Shown here piece after piece: positions 1 to 11,750 of a stretch of 42,004 nucleotides of DNA. The position numbers and the translations under genes are program-made. Each line of letters starts with the position of its first letter. The stretch's first letter is position 1. The notes beneath the pieces are model-generated. The model searched no databases. It was not told the DNA's origin and worked only from the letters and a program-made list of their open reading frames with translations. This DNA is from Gryganskiella cystojenkinii. Taxonomy: Eukaryota; Mortierellomycota; Mortierellomycetes; Mortierellales; Mortierellaceae. The stretch covers positions 1-42,004 of the forward strand of contig JAAAIG010000281.1 in NCBI GenBank assembly GCA_015852425.1, read 5' to 3'.

Positions 1-1757
1 AAAAAAAAAAAAGATTGCAGAGTGAGGTCATTTTCGAGAGCGGAGAAAGGGATGGGATGGCGGATGGATGCGAGGGGGTGGACGACGATCAGCATTGTTT
101 CTTTACCTTTCACACCTTCTTTGACTTTCTAGACCCTGCTTCCAAGACAAGAAAAGGGATTGAGCCTTGCATTGTTACGAGTCCTTCTCTGTCTGCAGAT
201 GCTTCCAAAGATCGAACGAGCCCTTGCTTCCTTTTTCTTTTCGTAGAATCAACTTTTCAGCAATCAAGAAGAGAGCCACAGGAACACTGCGACCAACAAA
301 GCACACCAGGACAAAGGACTGGACAAAAAATGTCTGCTGGGCAGACAAACACACGCACACGCATATCCAAACTCAAAAGGGGTCCTGGGTTTGTGCAACC
401 CTGTGTTTCCCCCGTTCATGACATCATTCATCAGTCTTGTTCTCTTCATGGACTGAGCTGATCGCAGCCGACCGAAAAACATAGTTCGAAAAAAAAGCAT
501 AAAAAACATCATCAACGTCAGTGAAAATTCAATCATTCAATCAAAAAGCAACGCGTCTCTTGTTTCTTTCGTTTTTGTTCATTCACGCCCCCTTTCTTTC
601 TCCTTTATCGTAGTCCCGTCCCTGACATATCCAGGACATCTATTTTTGCCCTTTGCCACCGAACCATTGGACGGACGCCTTCCCTCTTGGCTCCGGACGC
701 GTTTCCTCTGCTTTTTGGTGTTCTTGTGATCATCATACATGCGGTCATCGGGACTATTTTAAAAAAATCGTTCAACATTTCCTCATTGCAACAACAAAAA
801 AACAGGGCGCAGCTTGATGCCGAGATGGAGGCAACACGTTGAAAATTGATGCCCTCACTTTCTTCTCTTCCACATTCTTGCTCTCACTTTATTCTGTTCC
901 CTAAAGTCTTTCGTCCCTCACGCTCGGCTGTTTATTTTATGTTTTTTTTTGTTTCTTCTTCTCAGTTCTTGTTAATGCGTCATCTCGCATTCTTTTTGAG
1001 CAAAAAAAAACATTCTTCAAAACTGCTTTGCTTCGCTTTTTTCCACGGTTGCGGAAGGGAGACGATCGCTGACGAAGAAAAAACCAGTCTAGCGAGACTC
1101 GGCAAACAGAAAAAAATAAACCATTGCTCTATCATCTTCATCTTCTCGTTCAATCGAAAGAGCTCCCGTCGTGGTGGAGGCAACGGTCCAGACCGCTCCA
1201 GGCCTTTTTGAAAAAAGAGAATTTGTCTCCATACACACAAAAGGCATGCCTTTTGATCGGCAAAAAAATTCCTGGTCAGAGACCGAACTGATCCCCCTCC
1301 CTTGCCTCCCTCGCCCTTGCCCTGCAACTGCTCCCGTCATTGAACTTTGCCTTGCCATAGATTTTTTTTTTTCTTTTTCCTGTGTTCATCACCCACCAAC
1401 CGTGTTTTCGTGCTGCGTTGGTAGTAAAGAAGAAATCGTTTTTATGAGATATAAATAAGTTGATAAAGATATCCTCCTTTCCTTTGCGTCATTCGTTGTC
1501 TCCTGTTTTTTTGTTATTATTGTTGTTGTTGTTGTTTTTGAAGGTTGGTGTGGACGTTGTTATCGATGATGTCGAGTGGATGATGGAACACGAACCGAGG
1601 AGGAGGAGAAGCCTTGTGAAAGTCTGTCCAAAAAATATCCTCCTGTGGAGTAACACTTGAAATGCATGGAGTGTGGTCGGCTTGTGCTTCCTGCGTGGTA
1701 TTCTCGGCATCGTCCATGTGCATAAATATATCCAGCCCAGCAAAAAAAACGCGAGAT
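1..1757. other. intergenic, no gene recognised
   Basis: This stretch lies downstream of the Rab7 gene. I see only low-complexity A/T and C/T-rich sequence, a terminal A-run at the left edge and a short TTG-type run near 1512-1540. The open frames here are short, overlap on both strands and resemble no family, so I treat them as chance ORFs. Confidence 0.6.
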
Positions 1758-3305
<1,548 letters not shown>

Positions 3306-4305
3306 GGTCAAACGACGGTAATATGCTGCGGAGAATGAATGCAAGCCAAAAAAAAAAAAAAAAAAAAAAGTAAAAAAAATAAGGAAGACTGTTGCAAATA
3401 AAAGTAAGAGTGGAGCAGGAGCAAAAGAGGACTTACAGAGTAAAAGGGAAAGGGGAAAAGAAAGAGAAAGGGGAGGCTTGGTGTACGGGGATGCAACGGG
3501 AATGTGTGAATGAATGAACGAATGAAAGAAAGGAACAAAGAGTATCCCAAACAGCGCAAAAAACAATAGGGAGTTGACTCCGATATGGGGCTGTGCCGTG
3601 ATGAAATCACGCTGTCACGATTTTGTATTGGCGGGTGATTCTCAGCTTTTGGCTCTTGTTTTTGCATTGTCCAAAAAATTTGGTGGCAAAACGATGACAC
3701 GTTTGATGAGAAGAAAGAAAAAAGAAAAATGTGCACAAAGAGCAGGAGAATGCTCCTTGGAGCAACAGGTTTGTTTGTTTTTGTTTTTCGGCGTCGGCCG
3801 TGGCCTGATTTGGGGTGCAAGTGCGTTCTCCTTCTATTGTGGTTGCTTGCACTCGGGGCACCAAGACACGGATACACTACAGCCACAATTAGAGAAGGGA
3901 CTCTTTTTGCTTTTGCCAATGGCAAAACTGTGTCGCTTGAAATGGCGAGCCTTGGCTGTAATAATGGTTCATTCAGAAACACCGCACTGGCCCGGAAGTG
4001 AGAATGTAAATGAAATGAAGACATGAAACGTGAGGAAGAAAAAGAAAAGAAAAGAAAATATATTTCCTTGCCCCAGAGGCGACTTGAAACTTTCAAAAAG
4101 GGTATATGTCGACTTTTGGGGGTAAAGAACAAGAAAAGAATCTCTCTCACCTTCTTTTCTTTGATCCTCCTTTTTCTCCATTTCATATTATTCCTTTACA
4201 TTTCCCTCCTCCCAACTTCATTTCTTTGGACTCGACTCCACATACTCATACACAGAGTACTCCTCTCTCCATCTCTCTCCGTCTTACATTCATCTCATCT
4301 TGCAC
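3306..4305. other. divergent promoter region between Rab7 and deubiquitinase
   Basis: Shared upstream region of two divergently transcribed genes. It holds an A-run of about 20 (around 3349-3369) just upstream of the Rab7 start and a long pyrimidine-rich tract (about 4140-4300) leading into the deubiquitinase ATG. No further gene is supported. Confidence 0.6.
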
Positions 4306-6889
4306 ATGAACACTCCGTCACCGGCTCCTCCTCCTCCTCCTTTGCCTGCGCGAGAGCCACAGCGCAGTGCTCCAACTACAGCAACCACCAATACCCACGC
4401 CACAGCTGTTCCCACGACGCCACCAGCGACCGCCCCTGCTTCGCCCAAGAACAATAACACCAGTCCCAGCACTAGCAACTCGCTCTTTCGTCGCAACCCT
4501 TCCATCCGCGTCAAGAAGGAGAAACGCGAGAAGGGTACTAAAGAACCCAAAGAACTCAAGGAAGGGTTAAAACGATCAAGATCACCTATCAAACTCATCA
4601 AGAACATCAAGTCCTACCTCCACGTCCACAAGCACAAATACTCTAGTTCATCAAACTCTACGACTTCCCCAGGCGGTAGTACCACCCTGAGTCATGGACT
4701 TAACACTGGGCCATTCGGTCTCGGCGGTCTAGCCCCTCCTCGAACTTCCATAGATGGTTACTCAGCTGGAGGAGGACAGCACCACCGGTCAACCTCTCTA
4801 CCGTCGTCATCCATTCTCTCCGCAGGGAGCCAACTCACAACACCAGAATCTCAGGTCTGTCCGCCTCCGAGGGAAAGACAGAGGTCTGGCAACAATCTGG
4901 ATCCAGAGCAGCAGGTGTTGCTCCTTCGAGTCATGTCCTACTTTGAACATGCAGGACATCGAGCGGACGAGGAAACCGCCGAGTATCTGTTAAGCTCATA
5001 CCAGTGGGACATTGACCAGACGCTCGTGTACTCTCAGGACCTCGTTCAAGCTGTTCAGGGTACTCTTCTCCCAGTCCGGGAAGGAACAACCTTGAGTGGT
5101 GCGGTCAACGACCAGATGACGAGTTGCTATATCGGTAAGTCAAACCTCGTCAGAATATTGGAATGATCAAAACCTCTGTCCGGATTGGAGTTAGCTTAGC
5201 TGACCTTCCTATATTTTCCTTCTCAATTCTTCCCTGCACTTCGCCTCTGTATTCTGTATGTCATTAGATGCACTGTTGTTTGCAATGTTTGCCCGATTGT
5301 CGGCGTTCGAAGGCCTTTTGAACGTGAATCTAGATGCAGAGAGTGATAGCGATAGTGATGGCAATGGCGATATTGTGGAACAAAAGCGGGACGAGGAGAG
5401 ACAGGAAAACTTGCTACATACTCACCGTCTTCAAACCTGGTTGCGCATGTTTGTGAACCAGTTGCGTTCAGGAAAATTGGTCCAGGCACATGTCGTCCGG
5501 GAACTTCGCCAGCACTTATACAGCTGTGGCTGGCACTGTCCAGGACCAATGGATCCCCTCAGCCGTCAGGAGGACTCGAGCGAGCTGTTCATGTTTTTGA
5601 CCGAGAAACTCCACCTCCCTTACCTGCCACTGGAACAAAGACTGCTTCACGGAGCCAAGGTTTCAGCGGACGACGACAAGGTTATTACGGAAAGAATGCT
5701 CCAGATTTCGATTCCCACACCTAATCCCGAAACGTCAATGTCGGCCTCGCTATCGCCTGCACGGGTCGATCCTGTAGGCCAAGGATCGTCCATCAATGGT
5801 ATCCTCTCGCTGGAGCAACTTCTAGCTGAACATTTTTACGACAACACGCTCACAGGAATCCGACGTCTGGTCTCAGCAGGAACAGGAGCTCCATTGTCCC
5901 CCGGTGTGGAGGTCCCTGTGTCAGCCTGGCAGGTCCTGGAACTGTTACCTTTTTACTCTTCGTCGAATGAGCAAGGCGGAATCATCCACGCGAGTCAGTC
6001 TCAGTACCCTGCCGATGTTGTGATTTTACCATTGATTCTGAAGCGATACTCCATTGGACCTGACGGACGGGCGAGACGGATAGCGACTCCAATCGACATT
6101 CCTCGGCGCATTGACTTTTCACGCTTTGTAAATCCTCAGTCGGCGGACTCGAAACCGGACTCGAAGACATCTGTAACAGCGACCGGGTCTGTACTCACGA
6201 CAGGCTCGTCATCAGGAGGATCTCCCTCGGCATCAGAAGCTGTTCCTTCGTCTTCTGCCATGTCACCACCGCCTCTTCTACCACAACTTTCCCTAGAGCC
6301 GGATCAATTACTAGAAGTTCCTGCAAATATTGACAATAGGTCGACTTCCGGGTCCTCACCTTTGATCCATGGCTTTACTTCGATGACGATTAACACTCAA
6401 GTTTCGTCCTCGAACCGCAAGTACTCCATGTCGCTTCTGCAAGCAGCCGAGTCACCCCGGACGCCAATCACTCCACCACCTCAGTACTCGCCTTCGAAAC
6501 AATTCCCAGAGCTGACGGACGACAAGCGAGGATGGTCACCGAACCCACAGGACACGTTTGGACAGCGCGATTACTTGGATTGCCACCCCCCCAAAGTCAA
6601 GTACATGCTCGAGCTCAAGTCTGTGGTTTGTCATGTAGGCACCCGACTGGATTCGGGACATTACCGAAGCTATGTTGCGGATGCGGTAGGCAAGGCTCCG
6701 ACACCGTCCAAACTTGCTCATCCTCTCGCGTTTCAGGAACCTAAGTGGTTGAAGCACGATGATCTGGACCCGTCTGGTCAGAGAGTGCACACAATCGAGC
6801 GTGATTCTGCAGAGAGTATGGATATGGAGTCGGACTGGGCTCGGAATGGCTATATCCTGTTTTATGAGCTTCAGACCATCAAAATGTAA
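4306..6889 (+). CDS. USP/UCH-family ubiquitin carboxyl-terminal hydrolase
   Basis: Two exons, join(4306..5134, 5268..6889), encode 816 residues. The ATG at 4306 is chosen over the in-frame upstream TTG. Residues 1-200 are a Pro/Ser/Thr-rich, basic low-complexity leader. Residues 201-256 are helical and UBA-like in look. The catalytic core starts at the Cys box TSCYIDALLFAMFARL, with Cys274, and the intron falls after Ile276. The His box is DSGHYRSYV with His741, followed by a KHDDLD segment and a C-terminal GYILFYEL, all typical of peptidase family C19. It should cleave ubiquitin conjugates by a Cys-His-Asp mechanism. The Cys box has SCYxD where most USPs have NTCYxN/S, which recalls the CYLD subgroup and many uncharacterised fungal USPs; I do not assign an ortholog. 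A roughly 180-residue Ser/Pro-rich insert (about 560-710) separates the core halves. Confidence 0.85.
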
Positions 6890-6997
6890 CAAAAGTATGG
6901 GCATTGTGCGACTGGTATCGCATGACCAAATAAAACGTAGTTGCGGGAAGCAGAAAACACGCGAGAATACTATTATTTCGAATATTAGACTGATAAT

Positions 6998-8203
6998 TTA
7001 GAACTTGTATACCTGCTCGATGGTGAGACCGAGCTCTTGGAGAGCACCGCTGACCTCGCCCTGGGTATAGTTAGGTCCCTTGGGTCCGCTGACAGCGACC
7101 ATCATGGCTAAACAAAAAAAAGAGTGAAAGAGATGATAAATTAACAAAAATTAAGAACTTTCGATGCACAGCACACAAGACCACTAAAAAAAAACTGGGA
7201 TGAGAGTCAAAGAAAAGGGGGCACTTACGAGGAGGACCGCAAACAAAGACCTGGTTTCCAGCGGAACCGATCTCGGGGATGTGCTTCTTGATCAACTCTG
7301 CGGTGATATAACCGGTCTCGCCCTCCCATCCCTTCGAGGCCTTGTCGACAACATAGGTGACCTTGAACTGCTCAGGGTTCTCCTTGGCGAGGGCATCAAT
7401 CTTGTCCTTGAGGATGATATCATCGACCGAGATGTTACCAAAGATCAAGTGGATCTTGGTCTTGTCCTCGTCTTTGTTCTTAAGGATGCTGCTAATGAGC
7501 TGGAGCATAGGCGCGATACCGGTACCACCGGCGATCAACGAGACGGACTGGTGCTGGTTAGGCTTGAGCGCGTACTTGGTCATAGGGCCTGGAACACGAA
7601 GAAACACAAGAAAACGGCAATCACAAAAAAAATCGCGTCAGTTCAAAGAAAAATGGTGGCACAAGAGCATTTTCTCGGGGGAGGAAGTGGATGGGGCGAC
7701 TGCACTGTGTTATTCAATATTTACCCTTGATGGCAAGAGTCTCTCCAACCTTGAGGTTATGGATATGTCCGGACATGACACCAGCTACAAAAAAAACAGG
7801 GTTGTGAGTGATCTGTCGGCTGCTTCACAATTACCATTCGACAAATTCTCATCACTGATCTGATCTGTTCACATGTACACAATGAACAAAAAAACAAGGC
7901 ATTCACAACCTCCTGAAAAGGCAGTAGTCTTTCACACGTACTCTCGTACTTCTTGACGACAAATTCGAAGGAACCCTTGACATCGGATTCAGAGGTAGGA
8001 GTGTAAGGGCGGATCACGTTCTTGCCCTCCTCGTTGACAAACTTTGTCATGAAGCAGGAAGCCACGGTCATGCCGAGGACTTGTTCTTCAAGCAACTCAA
8101 AGACAAACTTGCTGGTGTTGGGTGTAAGCGTCTCGATGCTCTTGAGCTTAAAGTCCACAAAGGCATTGGGGTCCAAGGCAACGGCGATAGCGGTATCAGA
8201 CAT
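6998..8203 (-). CDS. NADH-cytochrome b5 reductase
   Basis: Four exons: complement(join(6998..7107, 7229..7588, 7725..7784, 7942..8203)), 263 residues. The FAD-binding signature RPYTP starts at Arg65, the nucleotide-binding GGTGIAP lies at 128-134, and CGPPPMM lies at 224-230 before the C-terminal end VYKF. These are the hallmarks of the flavoprotein pyridine nucleotide cytochrome reductase family, close to fungal Cbr1/Mcr1. By family knowledge it passes electrons from NADH through FAD to cytochrome b5 for fatty-acid desaturation, sterol synthesis and related reactions. Fungal Cbr1 and Mcr1 carry an N-terminal membrane anchor. Here the first 20 residues are not hydrophobic enough, so the enzyme may be soluble, or an upstream anchor exon was missed. 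The initiator ATG at 8203 is preceded on its strand by an A-rich leader. Confidence 0.93.
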
Positions 8204-8838
8204 TTTTTTTTTTTTTTGGCAGAGAAGTGAGTAAAGTCGTGGGGGGAGAAGAAAGGAGTCAAAGAGGGACAAGAAGGCGAGAAAGTGGAGATCGAAAAAA
8301 GAGTGAAAGAGTTTCGGAACCATCAACTCTATTCCTGCTGAATAATAACTGTTGGCGGGTCGCTCCTTCTTTTCTCGCTGTGTCAAACAAAAGTTTTGGT
8401 TTTCAGTTGTCCGTCAGAAGAAGGGATCACGACGTACAAGCACTGAGCAGGACCTCTGCTATTCTCGTTGGATCAGAGAGATATCATCGGCCTTTCCTGG
8501 ACTCAAACTCGATGTTAAGGGTCTATGTTAAAGAGACGAGTCACGTGTTTTTTTTTTTTCTTGTCAAAGGTCCCTCGCGATTGTGGGGGGGTTTATTATC
8601 GGTTAGCTGTAAGTAAACACGTTCTACGCGAACGGGTTCACCCAGTGGAAACGGAAAGAATAAAATGCTCCTGTACCTCTTCTATCTATGATCAGTATCT
8701 AAAGAGGTTTCAACAGATAGATACAGGAAAGAGGATGGAAAAATGACTTTCTCTTGCGTACCACCGCGCCAGTCTTGAAAGAGGGTTAAAAATTGTCCGA
8801 ACATAAAGAATGAAGAAAGAACACTACGCAACAAGGAT
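8204..8838. other. intergenic, 5' region of cytochrome b5 reductase
   Basis: Upstream region of the reductase gene, with a T-run (on the plus strand) next to its start codon. I see no gene or recognisable element here. Confidence 0.5.
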
Positions 8839-8945
8839 GGAGAGGTGGCCGAGTGGTCCAAGGCGCTGCAACAATTAAAAAGTTATGCTCAACCAATGCA
8901 GTCTGCTCCTTTGAGCAGTCGTGGGTTCGAATCCCTCCCTCCCCC
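8839..8945 (+). tRNA. class II (Leu-like) tRNA or tRNA-like gene, anticodon unassigned
   Basis: Internal Pol III promoter elements look intact: an A box TGGCCGAGTGG near 8846-8856 and a B box GGTTCGAATCC near 8924-8934. A perfect 6-bp variable arm (CTGCTC/GAGCAG) with a CTTT loop marks a class II tRNA (Leu or Ser), and a run of eight T at 8947-8954 is a good terminator. The D stem is GCC/GGC. The anticodon stem CTGCA/TGCAG closes a 26-nt loop (8871-8896), which implies a 19-nt intron, but the spliced loop under the canonical intron position lacks T33 and gives no Leu/Ser anticodon. The acceptor stem has an A3-C70 mismatch and the T stem a T-T mismatch. It could be a functional gene with an odd intron or a decaying tRNA. 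Confidence 0.6.
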
Positions 8946-9396
8946 ATTTTTTTTCTCCTTCATTTCTCCTGTTATTTTGGATTGTTTTTGCGATTCATGC
9001 TTCGCCCGGAGGCGCAGAATCGTTGGATTTAGGGTGGGGAAAAGAGCGCGCGTTCTCTAGATTTGTTCGATCCTGCTTGATGATATTGACCAAGTGAACA
9101 AGGATGAAAGGTAACAGTACCGTACAAAGAGAAATCAAAGATGAACTAGAAGTGAGTACGAATCTCAAGATGAAAAAAACGAAGAATTGACGAAAAACAA
9201 AATAGCGTGTTTCTTTTTAATAACTGTGATGACTATGTTCTTGGTATGATCCAAATGGCTCCCTAATCTGTTCTTAGGGCGCCAACAATACTCCTTCCTT
9301 CCTTCCTTCGTTCCTACTATCGCCTTCTATAACAAAGACTTTTCTAATCCTCCAATTCCCCGAAATTTGCTTCAAACAATAATCATATCGTTTGAT
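8946..9396. other. intergenic between tRNA and eIF3i
   Basis: Contains the Pol III terminator T-run just after the tRNA and the 3' flank of the convergent eIF3i gene, with a short CTTC-type run around 9293-9312. Nothing else is recognised. Confidence 0.5.
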
Positions 9397-11259
9397 TTAA
9401 ATCTGGAACTTGAAGGTGAAGAAATCATCATCGAAATGGTGAACACGAACGTAACCATCCTCTCCTCCCGAGGCAAAAGAACGACCATCGGGGTGGATAG
9501 CGATCGTGTTGATGGGACCGAAATGGCCACGGACACGTCCGACCTCCTCCTCGAGAACTTTGTGCCAGAAACGGCACTCGAATTTACCCTGACGACTGCT
9601 CGTACGGGTGACATCCATGGCCTCCTGACCTCCTCCAACGACAACAAACTCCTGGACCTTGGGCATGATCGCGGCAGAGTTCAAGGGAGTATCGGTCGAG
9701 TATGTCTTCAAGACCTCCAATGACTCAGTCTCGACAATCTTGGCAGACTTGTCCTTGGAAGAAGTGATAAAGTAAGTGCGATCCGTCGACATCTGGAGAT
9801 CGGTAATCAAGCCCTCGTGAATCTTGTTGCTGCTGTACACCTCGCCGGACTGTTGGTTTTTGATTGTCGCCATTATGTGTGTTGTAGTTGAAGTGGTCGA
9901 TAAGGGTTGGAGTTGTCCAGTAGATATTCGATATGAAGCAAGGAAGAAGATGAATTACTATTAACAAACTGAATGGACTTTTGTTTTCTCCAGATCATCT
10001 CCTTCCAAAAGCAATACGAGTCGTTACCTGAGAGTCAATCAAAGCAACGGATCCGTTCTCACGGCCAGCAATGATGTATCTGTTAAGAGCGCTCCAGGCA
10101 GCGACGGTGATCTTGGGACCCTCGGGGAGGAAGTTGAACTTGGGCTCCGAGGAGACTAGAGGTAAAGGCGAAAACATACGAGGTCAATGTCCAAGTCTCT
10201 CTCGCGACGAAAAAAAATTAAACGCAGAGTCAGAATCCGTTGAGGGTCGAGTCTATATCCTTACTGGTCTCGTTAAGGCCGTTCTCAACGTTGAAGATCT
10301 GGAGAGTGGCGGGGAAACCCATACGGGGCTCGGTGACGATCAAGACCATCTTGTCATCCTCCGAGAACTGAACACGTCTGACAGCGGTGTTGAACTCCCA
10401 TGACTTTAAGCACTTTCCGTTGGAGACATCCCAGATCTTGGCAGTGTTATCGGCAGATCCAGAGACCAAGAGGGTCGAGGTCGCTAATGAATGAGAGATA
10501 AAAAAAGGGGTTTAAAAAGTTAAAGATCAGGAAGGGAGGGGTTCGTTTGTGTGCACGATCAAAACCATTTCATTTTTTGGTGGCGTTGATCCAAGGCCTG
10601 TATCCTGGTTCGAAAAATAAAAGATGCTGCGGCAGGCCTTGAGTCCAAGGGTTTCTCTCATCCAGTATGATTACTTCGGTGTGTACACAACCAGACTCCC
10701 TGTCCCTGCACTGAAGTGAAAGTAGCTGCTGCGGCTTATTCATGGCAAAGGGGTTCGGTCTTTCTCGAGTAAAACTAAATTAAAAAACTTACAGTTGACA
10801 TCGACCGTCCAGACAGCTCCGATGTGTCCCTCGTATGTGCCGAGACGCTCTCCGTTGTGGGAGAACCAGGCATTGACGACATGATCCTTCGAGACCGAGA
10901 AGAGCAAATCACCCTCGCGGTTGTATTTGATTTGTGTCAACGAACGCTCGTGACCCTGAAGAAGAATGGGACGCTGTTTGAGAATTGAATAAAACGGGAA
11001 GGGGGTGTTTAAAGATGTGGAAGAATGTGGGGGGATGATCAGTACATTGATGTCTGTGAGTACATGCATTCGACTGGATGATTGATTGGTTCCTGTAATT
11101 TTTGGTTGCTGATTCAAGGATTTGTATTGCTGAGAGACAAGAAATGAAAATTGTAGATCGCCAATGATGTTTTGTCAAGAGTGTTGTTTCCAAGGCGTGC
11201 TCCCGAGAAGAGAAAGAGTAGTGAGTCTGCCCCCAGGCTTTAAGAGTGATCAGTACCAT
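9397..11259 (-). CDS. TIF34: eukaryotic translation initiation factor 3 subunit I (WD40)
   Basis: Five exons: complement(join(9397..9849, 10028..10155, 10265..10483, 10793..10973, 11257..11259)), 327 residues, the usual size of eIF3i. The protein begins [19 protein letters not shown] and continues with WD40 blades such as [13 protein letters not shown] and the tail [13 protein letters not shown], which identify the family. eIF3i is a beta-propeller that binds eIF3b and eIF3g and helps the 43S complex scan. The first exon appears to be the ATG alone, followed at once by donor GTACTG; the next exon starts with the Arg codon at 10973. This is the only ATG followed by GT in the upstream 285 bp, and it sits in a good ACC-ATG context. 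An in-frame ATG at 9871-9873 lies inside the last intron and is not the start. Confidence 0.92.
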
Positions 11260-11750
11260 GGTGATGTGTAGTCTTTGGGAGTGTGTTCGAGGTAAAGAGA
11301 TGAAATCGAACTTCAAAAAAGTGCCGCCAATTGAGATGAGCGTCTTCTCTTTTTTTTGCAGCCTCGAGACGGTCGCTGTGCGTGCAAAAGAAACGAACAG
11401 CGACTGAAAGCAGTCAAACAAAAAAGAAAATCACACAGGAGGGCGCAAAACAATACAAAGTCACATGACTGATTCATTAATATTCACGACTTTGTATATG
11501 TACCGTGACATCATTTGTGCCCGAAATGGGCAGCCTTTCCTGTCTTTTGTTTGAAGGCTGATCTCTCTCTCTTTTTTTTTTTTTTTTTATTCTTCGCGAC
11601 ATCATTTCATTTCCTCCGTCCCCCATCGTCTCTGTCTCTCCCCTATCACCACATAATCCCCATCCCTCCATCAACACTAAAAACCCCTTGTTTCTATTCT
11701 TTGAACCCAAAGGACTCACACATTCACACACAAAGGGACAATACAAACAA
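11260..11750. other. divergent promoter between eIF3i and FG-repeat gene
   Basis: Shared upstream region of two divergent genes. A T-run at about 11572-11589 and a following CT-rich tract lead into the ATG at 11751. No gene is supported. Confidence 0.5.

Noticed and set aside
846..1458. Short overlapping ORFs left of Rab7
   Set aside because: Low-complexity composition, both strands open alike, no family likeness.
4300..4305. TTG start two codons before the deubiquitinase ATG
   Set aside because: ATG at 4306 is the normal eukaryotic start and the extra codons add nothing recognisable.
7200..7863. Plus-strand ORFs across the reductase gene
   Set aside because: Shadows of the minus-strand exons; the reductase motifs are all on the other strand.
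9850..9873. ATG-led start (MATIKNQQ) for the last eIF3i exon
   Set aside because: It lies in the intron; the acceptor ending at 9850 joins the previous exon in frame (SQ to SGEVYSS) as the family requires.
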